A stretch of 49,641 bases of DNA from assembly GCA_902551155.1 (NCBI GenBank), contig CACDBG010000006.1:1-49641 (forward strand), written 5' to 3'. Below the pieces are notes generated by a model. That model saw only the letters and a list, made by a program, of their open reading frames with translations. It was not told the origin of the DNA and ran no database searches. This document shows positions 1-6,615 of the stretch, one piece after another. Both the position numbers and the translations under genes were made by a program. This DNA is from an uncultured Verrucomicrobiota bacterium (GTDB lineage Bacteria; Verrucomicrobiota; Verrucomicrobiia; Limisphaerales; UBA1100). Every line of letters starts with the position of its first letter. Position 1 is the first letter of the stretch.

Positions 1-1580
1 GTCTTCTTCTGGCCGTGAGTGTAAGTTGGTGCTTCAATTAAAATAGTGTTGCTTTCCTTTTTGAACTTGGAAGGCGTGCGTACGGCGGTGATCAGAAGAT
101 TCAACCGATTTACCGAATAAAACGCAGCCATTCCGCTGGCGGCCCACTTCGGCAACGCCTTCTTTAATTCAGCCACGCCCGCATTAGTGACTTTGTGTCC
201 GAACTCTAGCCTCTCTAGCTGCTGCAACTTGGCCACGTCCTTAAGGCCCTCGTCAGTGATTTGGGTGTCGTACAAGTCAAGTTCGGTGAGCTGCTGCAAC
301 TTGGCCACCTCCTTGAGACCCGCGTCAGTGATTTGGGTGCCACGCAAGTTAAGGCTGGTGAGCTTCTGCAACTTGGCCACCTCCTTGAGACCCGCGCCAG
401 TGATTTGGGTGTCGTACAAGTCAAGTTCGGTGAGCTGCTGCAACTTGGCCACCTCTTTGAGACCCGCGTCGGTGATTTTGGTTTGGCTTAAGGAAAGACT
501 TTTGAGCTTCTGCAACTTGACCAATTCCTTGAGGCCCTCGTCAGTGATTTGGGTGTCGTACAAGTCAAGTTCGGTGAGCTGCTGCAACTTGGCCACCTCC
601 TTGAGACCCGCGCCAGTGATTTTGGTTTGGTTTAAGTAAAGACTTTTTAGATTCTGTAACTTGGTCAATAACATTAGGCCCTCGTTCGTGATTTTGGTGC
701 CGTTTAAACTGTGCTTGATGACTTTTCTCAAATCCGCCTCAGTGAGTTCGCCTTCAGGCTTCTTAAGTGATTTTCGAATCGCCCTATCAACAATAGGTCC
801 CTCGGCTGCCTCTACAGATAATCTGGATCTAACCTCAACCGAGTGGGGACTAGAAATAGAACAATTGGGCAACACTTTCTGGAGATCATAAATCTGTGAT
901 ATGGTAAGGGGCGTTCCACGCAAAGAGAGGAGCCTCAAACGTGTGAGGTTTTCTAGACCTGCTGTATTACGCAGTGGATTTTTGTCGAGAGATAACTCTT
1001 CTAATTGAGTAAGCTGCCCAAGCTCTTCAACCGAAGTTAGTGAGTTATTACTTAATTTTAATCTCTTTAGTTGGGTCAATTTAGCCAAACCCACCGGGAT
1101 TTTAGTGAGATTTTCTTCACGTAGACTAATGTCCGAAATTTTTGCATAATCACCTTCGAAATTGAGTTTGCTCTGGACCGCTTTATCTAGTGCGTTGTCA
1201 TGATATGCGTTTACATGGGCTGCAATTTCAACTGATGAGCCTTTTTTAAAAACAAGCCGCTCATTTTCTTCGATTGGTATTAATACCCCCTCATTAATCA
1301 CAGATATGCCAATTAAACTATTAGCTCCAGAAACTTTGAGCGTGGCGACATTTCCTTCCTTATCTTGAATATGAATATTCTCACCTTTCCATTCCCAAGT
1401 GCCCTGTTCGCCAGCGAGAGCACCTCCAAAAACACGGCCGTCTTTCGTAAAAGTGGCTACCCCAGGCGCGGCCTTCCCGCCCTGATACACCACATACTTA
1501 CCAGCTATTCTTGATGAGGGAGTCCCACACCCCACCAACACCGCCGCGGCCATCATCAAGAGAATCTGCTTCATGCCCAT
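1..1580 (-). CDS. Leucine-rich-repeat lipoprotein (C-terminus beyond window)
   Basis: A frame open from the ATG at 1580 to the left edge encodes at least 526 residues; the stop lies outside the window. The N-terminus is a lipoprotein signal with a lipobox LVGC (Cys18; Cys16 if the ATG at 1574 is used), so the protein is probably anchored to a membrane. Residues about 25-130 form a small beta-rich region. Leucine-rich repeats follow: irregular ones at about 160-250, then after a linker six or seven 24-residue units of the type TELDLYDTQIT-GLKEVAKLQ. These LRRs resemble the protein-interaction repeats common in Verrucomicrobiota and Planctomycetota. A non-LRR tail begins after the last repeat near residue 460. 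No enzymatic motif is visible. It is last in the minus-strand block, 252 bp after the SGNH gene. The LRR assignment is firm; the role is unknown. Confidence 0.85.
   Translation of the reverse strand, partial: MGMKQILLMMAAAVLVGCGTPSSRIAGKYVVYQGGKAAPGVATFTKDGRVFGGALAGEQGTWEWKGENIHIQDKEGNVATLKVSGANSLIGISVINEGVLIPIEENERLVFKKGSSVEIAAHVNAYHDNALDKAVQSKLNFEGDYAKISDISLREENLTKIPVGLAKLTQLKRLKLSNNSLTSVEELGQLTQLEELSLDKNPLRNTAGLENLTRLRLLSLRGTPLTISQIYDLQKVLPNCSISSPHSVEVRSRLSVEAAEGPIVDRAIRKSLKKPEGELTEADLRKVIKHSLNGTKITNEGLMLLTKLQNLKSLYLNQTKITGAGLKEVAKLQQLTELDLYDTQITDEGLKELVKLQKLKSLSLSQTKITDAGLKEVAKLQQLTELDLYDTQITGAGLKEVAKLQKLTSLNLRGTQITDAGLKEVAKLQQLTELDLYDTQITDEGLKDVAKLQQLERLEFGHKVTNAGVAELKKALPKWAASGMAAFYSVNRLNLLITAVRTPSKFKKESNTILIEAPTYTHGQKK
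199..702 (-). repeat. 72-bp tandem repeats (24-residue LRR units), about seven copies
   Basis: The core CTGCAACTTGGCCAC recurs, with small changes, near 220, 292, 364, 436, 508, 580 and 652, a regular 72-bp step. Every second unit carries the same GTGTCGTACAAGTCAAG stretch (266, 410, 554), giving a 144-bp higher-order period. The step is an exact multiple of three, so gain or loss of a unit leaves the LRR frame intact. There are no spacers, so this is not a CRISPR. Confidence 0.93.
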
Positions 1581-1641
1581 CAGCCTACGCCACCGCCCTC
1601 AACCGTCCAGCCCTTTTGCCGTTCCAGCTCTGACTTAACCG

Positions 1642-1830
1642 GTTTTGGCGAACGGCAACGCCATTGCCAAGCCCGACATTGGCATTACCGTGGCTGGCGA
1701 GGGGTTCGCCGGCCTTGGCGAAGGGGGTGCCGGTGCTGGCGCGAAGGTTTTTGTGACCGGCGATGGGGGTGCCGTGGTTAGCGATGGGGTTGCCAGAGAA
1801 GGCAATGGGCTTGCCAGCGAGGTTTTAATG
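1642..1830. repeat. Imperfect 21-bp tandem repeat tract between two genes
   Basis: About nine units of 21 bp fill most of the gap between the LRR lipoprotein and the SGNH gene. On the plus strand units have the pattern N-TTGCC or N-GTGCC, six variable bases, then GGCGATGGG or similar; boundaries fall near 1663, 1684, 1705, 1726, 1747, 1768, 1789 and 1810. On the minus strand one frame reads as a heptapeptide pattern PIAxxGN (PIAFSGN, PIANHGT, PIAGHKN). That frame is stop-free but has no ATG start, so it is not called as a gene. The minus-strand frame in phase with the upstream SGNH gene is also open after its stop codon. Confidence 0.8.
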
Positions 1831-1832
1831 AA

Positions 1833-2996
1833 TCAATCCCCCACCCCGTTACCGTCCTTGTCTTTCACGCCGGAAAGCGGATGGTTGATGACGGCTTGCC
1901 AGGCAATCTTCCGGAAGGTGCGGTCGAGGGTGCGGTTAGGAAATTCCTTATCGCCACCGAAGGCGATATCGCCCTCGATCAACTCCGGTGAGCGGCCATA
2001 AAGAGTAGCATAAAAGACGTAGCCTTCCAGCCGGTCAAAGCCCGGGCCGAGGTGGCCAAGACGATCTCGCCAGAGCGAGCGGTCCTTGCCGCCGACGGAT
2101 TTATGTAGCCCTTGCACGCCGGGGAGTTTACCCCTCAAATAATATTCGGCCGCCAACACCATGGCGTCGGAGGTCGGCATGATGAACACTGTGCCGGGAT
2201 GCTTTTTGTTCAGCAAATCAACCAGTTGTTTGGACTGCACATTTTTTTGTTTGCCCAACCGCTGCCATACTTGCGCTGTGAGCGCCTTCTCGCTCTTGGG
2301 TGGATTGGGGCCAAGTTGATAAAGCTGCGGCCAGGCATCCGATAAATAAAATTTCATGCCCGGGTTGTACTTCAGGCAAAAGTCCATCCAGCACAGGTAA
2401 TAAGCAGGCTGATCGTTGAAGTACGGCCCCCACATCATCGCCTCCCATTTCGCGTTGGCGATTGAAGGCAGCAGCACGGGGCGCGGACGTTTGTCGAACT
2501 GGAAGATACCGTTTTCCTGTTCCCACTTGTAACGAGTGCTACCGGTAATGCCGCCACCGGTGTGCAGATGCAGTGGCTGCTCGAAACCGGCCGTCTTGCA
2601 GATGGCCGGAAGAGTGCGGTAGCCGGGCATCATAAAGCTGTGCCCCGTGCCCACGACGCGCAATACGCCCTTGGTCTTAGGAAAACTGCGAATGCTCGCA
2701 AGCTCCTTCAACTCCGCCGCGCTCTTGTACATCAGCGCATGCTTGGGAAACTCTGGTGCCTTGACCCAGCCGGGGTCGACTTCAAAATTATGCGGCGCGC
2801 CGCCTTGTCGCCGCTGTTGTGCCTGTCTTTGTTTTTGGAAAGCGCGCGCCTCCTCGAGGCTCAATTTGCCATCCTTATTGGTATCTGCGACGGGAAAGCG
2901 TTTCAGCCAGTTAGCCAGCTGTTTCTCAGTCGGCTGTTGTGCCTGGAGCGGCCCTGTGACAAGCAAGCCCAACAGAAGGAGGTAAATAGATTTCAT
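1833..2996 (-). CDS. Secreted EF-hand, SGNH-hydrolase-like protein
   Basis: 387 residues with a Sec signal peptide (about 1-19). A single canonical EF-hand loop, DTNKDGKLSLEE, lies at 38-49 and should bind calcium. The main domain starts near residue 110 with GTGHSF, where Ser120 sits in the position of the SGNH nucleophile. Near residue 314 the segment HLGPGFDRLEGY followed by VFYATLYGRSP resembles the C-terminal His block of SGNH-like proteins common in Planctomycetota and Verrucomicrobiota. The protein ends in an Asp/Gly-rich KDKDGNGVGD. It follows the DUF1592 gene by 12 bp and is probably in the same operon. The fold is inferred from short motifs; substrate and activity are unknown, and a non-catalytic role is possible. 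Confidence 0.7.
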   Translation of the reverse strand: MKSIYLLLLGLLVTGPLQAQQPTEKQLANWLKRFPVADTNKDGKLSLEEARAFQKQRQAQQRRQGGAPHNFEVDPGWVKAPEFPKHALMYKSAAELKELASIRSFPKTKGVLRVVGTGHSFMMPGYRTLPAICKTAGFEQPLHLHTGGGITGSTRYKWEQENGIFQFDKRPRPVLLPSIANAKWEAMMWGPYFNDQPAYYLCWMDFCLKYNPGMKFYLSDAWPQLYQLGPNPPKSEKALTAQVWQRLGKQKNVQSKQLVDLLNKKHPGTVFIMPTSDAMVLAAEYYLRGKLPGVQGLHKSVGGKDRSLWRDRLGHLGPGFDRLEGYVFYATLYGRSPELIEGDIAFGGDKEFPNRTLDRTFRKIAWQAVINHPLSGVKDKDGNGVGD

Positions 2997-3008
2997 ATCT
3001 TAAGTGAT

Positions 3009-5306
3009 TTATTTTCGTCCAAATTCAGAATGAGCCACGATTGCGTGGATGGCGGCGCGAAGCGAGCCATTCTGTTTGGCGGCCGATTTGAAAACCGCAT
3101 CAATGTACGGGCGGTCAGCCCGGGTGACTTCTCGACCATGGGCATAGCTGATGAGTTTGCCGATGATGCCCTTAAGGATGCGTTCCTTGTCAGCCATCAA
3201 TGCAGCCTTGAGCGTTGGTAGATCACGCACCTCGCGCCCACCGGGTAATTTCATAGCAGCCTCAATCGGGACCTTGGTGAATTTAAGTTTCTTGGTAAAC
3301 ACGGTGGCTCCTCGTTCGGCCGGGACTTCTTCTACATGGCGATATTCGTTACGCTTGCGACCAACGGGATCGTAGTATTCAAGGGCGAACCCCAAGGGAT
3401 CGATCTTCGAATGACAACGGGCACAGCTTTCAAGTTGTTGATGTTTGAGAATGGCTTCACGGATGGTGGTGGTTCCTCGGATATCCGGCTCGTTGATCAA
3501 TATGTCGGCGGGTGGCTCAATTTTTTCGTTGTAGAGGTTTTTTAATATCCATGAGCCACGATGGATGGGAGAAGTGGCAAAGTCTGTAGAAGTGAGTTTG
3601 AGAAAACCGGCCTGTGCTACGAGGCCGCCGCGCTCGCTTTTATTTGGAAGCTTCACCGGCACGAAGGCATCACCTTTGACTGCGGGCAAACCGTAGAACC
3701 GGGCCAAGCGGTCATTGGCCATAACGAAATCCGAGTCGATGAAGTGTTTCATGCTCAGGCTCTTCTCGAGCATATGGCGAAAGAGCTCGCGGCCTTCGCG
3801 GCCCATGGAATCAACCGTCATGCGGCGTACGTTCTTGAATACGCGAACGTCCGGCCCGAAGTCGTCCACCTTATCACGCTGCAACCACTGACGGGTGAAG
3901 TCGTCGATGAAGCGGCCGGCTTTGGGATCCTTCAACATCCGCTCCACCTGGCCCGATGAATCCTTGCCCAGAGCGCCGGATCTGGCCGCGTTCAGAAGTG
4001 CGGTGTCCGGGGCAGAGTTCCAGAGGAAATACGACAGACGGTGGGCTCGTTCGACGTCGGTTAACTCAGGCGACTCGGCCTTGTAAATGAAATGCGGCGA
4101 GGCTAATAGCGCGATCAAAACACTGCGGGCGGTGGTGGTCATCGATGCGCCGGCCTTTTCCTGGGCTCGTGCGATTTCTACAAACGCTTTGCGATCCTCC
4201 ATCGTCAGCGGCCGCTGCGTGAGCAACAACGCAATGCGATCGACCAGTTCTGTCGGCTTCATGTCCTGCTTGGGCAAGATGGCCTTCATCGCGACGGTCG
4301 GCCACTGCTCCGTCAACGGGCCGGTCACCTTCATATGGGAGAACCGCATGGCGGGACCGTTGTGTGGTTTCTTTGCAAGACTTCTGCCCGGCACACGGGC
4401 GCTATCGAAGGTGAAGGCCAGCTGGTCGCCCGCCTTGAGAGTGAGCTCGGTCGTAAACCCTTTCGAGCCATGCGGCATGGGGATTCGGCGGATCATCTGA
4501 AAATTGGTCGGATGACGCCCATCCCCGAGATTGATCCCAATAACCTCGCCTTCTTTGGATTTCTCGGAATGCGCTTTCACTTCGAGCCGGTACACCCCGA
4601 AGGCGGGAATCACAAATTGATCATGACTCTCTAGATCGATGGAAAAATGCAGATTGCTGCGGTAAGGGCGAAAGCCCGTGAGAACATAATCGTCCCCATC
4701 GCGATAATCCCCACCGCCGCCAGTCGCAAAGTTTTTACTGCCGTGAAAATGTCGCGCATCGAATTCCCATGTCCTCGTTTTGGGTTTGGCATCCGGCAAC
4801 ACCCGCTCGGCGATGAAGCGTGCGGTCTTGAGGTAAGCCATGACTTGGTGCGGCGACATCAGGTGAGCCTCACCAAATTTGTCGAATCCGTGCTCCACGT
4901 GATCGGGCGGCAGTAAACCAGTGAGATCAAAATCCACACCGAAGAGATCACGCATGGTGTTAGTGTACTCAGCACGAGTGAGCCGCTTGAGGGGATTAGC
5001 CGGGCGCTGGTTGAGGATATGTTTCTGAATAATTTGCAAGGCATCGGCCCGAGCTGCGGCTGTGGGTTGTGGCGCCTTCTCTGGCGGCATTTCACCAGCC
5101 TCAAGCACGGCAGCGATGGTCTCCAGCAACTCCTCATTGGCGAACAAGGCACCAACTGGCCTATCAAGCCGCACCTTGCCTTTTTGTTGTTTAGGGCCGT
5201 GGCACTTGACGCAATTTTGTGCGAAGAATTGTTCCAGTTTGGGTTCCGCGCGGAGGATTGCTGGCAGGAGAAAGCTCAGCAGCAGTATTGCGAAGGGCAG
5301 ACGCAT
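3009..5306 (-). CDS. DUF1592-family protein with planctomycete-type cytochrome C domain
   Basis: 765 residues with a Sec signal peptide (1-20). A class I heme motif CVKCH at 32-36 begins a planctomycete-type cytochrome c domain with the usual HGPxKQKGxxRLD continuation. The order typical of this family follows: DUF1587 (about 100-165, LKRLTRAEYTNTMRDLFG), a long middle region, DUF1595/DUF1592 (about 350-560, HRLSYFLWNSAPD), DUF1588 (about 560-655, RGGLVAQAGFL) with a second heme motif CARCH near 628, and a C-terminal DUF1585 (about 685-765, KLISYAHGREV). Family function is not established; periplasmic electron transfer is an inference from the two CxxCH motifs. Its ATG overlaps the stop of the upstream DUF1552 gene by one base (TAATG), suggesting translational coupling. 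Confidence 0.92.
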   Translation of the reverse strand: MRLPFAILLLSFLLPAILRAEPKLEQFFAQNCVKCHGPKQQKGKVRLDRPVGALFANEELLETIAAVLEAGEMPPEKAPQPTAAARADALQIIQKHILNQRPANPLKRLTRAEYTNTMRDLFGVDFDLTGLLPPDHVEHGFDKFGEAHLMSPHQVMAYLKTARFIAERVLPDAKPKTRTWEFDARHFHGSKNFATGGGGDYRDGDDYVLTGFRPYRSNLHFSIDLESHDQFVIPAFGVYRLEVKAHSEKSKEGEVIGINLGDGRHPTNFQMIRRIPMPHGSKGFTTELTLKAGDQLAFTFDSARVPGRSLAKKPHNGPAMRFSHMKVTGPLTEQWPTVAMKAILPKQDMKPTELVDRIALLLTQRPLTMEDRKAFVEIARAQEKAGASMTTTARSVLIALLASPHFIYKAESPELTDVERAHRLSYFLWNSAPDTALLNAARSGALGKDSSGQVERMLKDPKAGRFIDDFTRQWLQRDKVDDFGPDVRVFKNVRRMTVDSMGREGRELFRHMLEKSLSMKHFIDSDFVMANDRLARFYGLPAVKGDAFVPVKLPNKSERGGLVAQAGFLKLTSTDFATSPIHRGSWILKNLYNEKIEPPADILINEPDIRGTTTIREAILKHQQLESCARCHSKIDPLGFALEYYDPVGRKRNEYRHVEEVPAERGATVFTKKLKFTKVPIEAAMKLPGGREVRDLPTLKAALMADKERILKGIIGKLISYAHGREVTRADRPYIDAVFKSAAKQNGSLRAAIHAIVAHSEFGRK

Positions 5307-6529
5307 TATGACAACACCTCGAACGCTCCGGTGCTTTCTCCGAAACGGTCGTGTTCAGCTCCAAATAGTTGGAGCAAGCCGAGGTACAGGTTGCTCATCG
5401 GCGCATCCTTCTTTTGCCAATGCCCGGCTGTCTTCACACGGCTGTCTAACACCAAAGCTGGCAGGTCGTCAAAATTGTGAGAGTTGGCACTACCCATGGA
5501 TGCGGTGATGAGCGTGGTCGTCTGATCGAACAGTGAGCTGTTACCTACTGTTCGTTCCTTCATGGTGCTGAGCGAGGTATTGATTCGCTTGAGAATTGCG
5601 TGCTCCAGCATGAGCAACTTCTTGATCTTTTCCGGCTTCTGACCGTGGTGGGAAAGGTCATGGTAGTTTCCGCTGAGGTCCGGTTCCTTGAAGCCTTCCC
5701 AGAATGGAATCTGCACCGTAACCGCACGCGTCGAATCAGTTTGAAGCGCCAGCACGGCAAGATCCATCAAGGTGCCGACGTATTCGTCCACCGACTTGCG
5801 ATCGAAATTCTCGATCTCATAATCCACTTGCGGCTTGGAGCGGTCGGCCCAGTAGGCGCGGCGTTTCACGGTCTGTTCCACTTCGCGGACTGAGGTGAGG
5901 TACTCGTCCAACTTCGCGCGGTCATTGGCGTTGAGCCGCTTCTCCATGGACTTGGCCTGCGCGAGCACCGCATCGAGAATGCTGCGGTCCTCAGCAAGCA
6001 CCTGCTGCTGAGTCTTCTCGTTTTCATCGACCTGAAAGAGCAGGTTAAAAATCTTGTGGGGCGAATCGATCTGTTTAACCGGTAAACCGTGCTTATCCCA
6101 GGAAATCTGGGAAAAGTTCAGGTTCTCGCCTGCCTGAAAAACCAGCGACTTGAAACGCGTGTCTCCACCAATCAGATCGGCGACCGCCTGATCAATGGAT
6201 AGCCGATTCTTGCGGTGCAGTTTGTTGAAGTAACCGGAAAGAATGCCGACACACGGCGTGTGGCCGAAGCCATTCTGCACCGCCGGATTGTCCAGCCCGC
6301 TGAAAATCTTAAGGTGCTTAAAATGATCGGCCAGCTCCGCCAACAAAGCCGGCGGCTTCTCAAGCGCGCCGTCCGTAGCCGGAATCAATTCCGGCTGATA
6401 AAAGCTGAGGTGATTAACAATCGTCAGCAACCGCCGCGGCGATTTCGCCTCGCCCACCTGCCCCAAACTCTCCAGTCGCGGCAGCAACAAAGCCACACCC
6501 GCTCCTTTTAAAAACGTGCGTCGCTTCAT
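5306..6529 (-). CDS. DUF1552 domain protein, Tat-exported
   Basis: 407 residues from the ATG at 6529. The reading frame extends upstream to 6580, but the ATG at 6529 places a twin-arginine signal (KRRTFLKGAGVALLLPRLESL) at the N-terminus, as in its two homologues here. The body matches the DUF1552 pattern: a start region on a paper-thin NHLSFYQP theme, GILSGYF, SIDQAVADLIG, a helical VREVEQTVKRR segment, ALQTDSTRAVTVQIPFWEG, YHDLSHHGQ and a C-terminal LFGAEHDRFGESTG. It is distantly like the DUF1501/sulfatase-type metal hydrolase superfamily, but no catalytic function is established. It is translationally coupled to the downstream DUF1592 gene, and such neighbours are the usual arrangement for the two families. 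Confidence 0.92.
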   Translation of the reverse strand: MKRRTFLKGAGVALLLPRLESLGQVGEAKSPRRLLTIVNHLSFYQPELIPATDGALEKPPALLAELADHFKHLKIFSGLDNPAVQNGFGHTPCVGILSGYFNKLHRKNRLSIDQAVADLIGGDTRFKSLVFQAGENLNFSQISWDKHGLPVKQIDSPHKIFNLLFQVDENEKTQQQVLAEDRSILDAVLAQAKSMEKRLNANDRAKLDEYLTSVREVEQTVKRRAYWADRSKPQVDYEIENFDRKSVDEYVGTLMDLAVLALQTDSTRAVTVQIPFWEGFKEPDLSGNYHDLSHHGQKPEKIKKLLMLEHAILKRINTSLSTMKERTVGNSSLFDQTTTLITASMGSANSHNFDDLPALVLDSRVKTAGHWQKKDAPMSNLYLGLLQLFGAEHDRFGESTGAFEVLS

Positions 6530-6615
6530 ATTGCTGTTTTTTAAGCCCATTGTTAGAGAATCACAACAAGTCATCAGCAAATTGTACAGCTGATAAACTC
6601 ATCAAGAGTAAAAAC

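Noticed and set aside
187-639. 150-residue plus-strand reading frame over the LRR repeats
   Set aside because: It is the antisense shadow of the 72-bp LRR repeats; the minus-strand frame is longer, has a lipoprotein signal and matches LRR motifs.
199-702. CRISPR array
   Set aside because: The 72-bp units lie within a lipoprotein gene in frame, differ between copies, and have no spacers.
1581-1832. Stop-free heptad frame as a gene
   Set aside because: No ATG, no Shine-Dalgarno and no continuation on either side; reported as a repeat only.
1645-2001. Plus-strand frame over the 21-bp repeat tract and SGNH end
   Set aside because: It crosses the repeat tract and antisense SGNH sequence, begins with a TTG and has a Gly/Ala-rich low-complexity product with no known motif.
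2562-3221. 219-residue plus-strand frame
   Set aside because: It spans antisense sequence of the SGNH gene and the end of the DUF1592 gene and shows no conserved motif.
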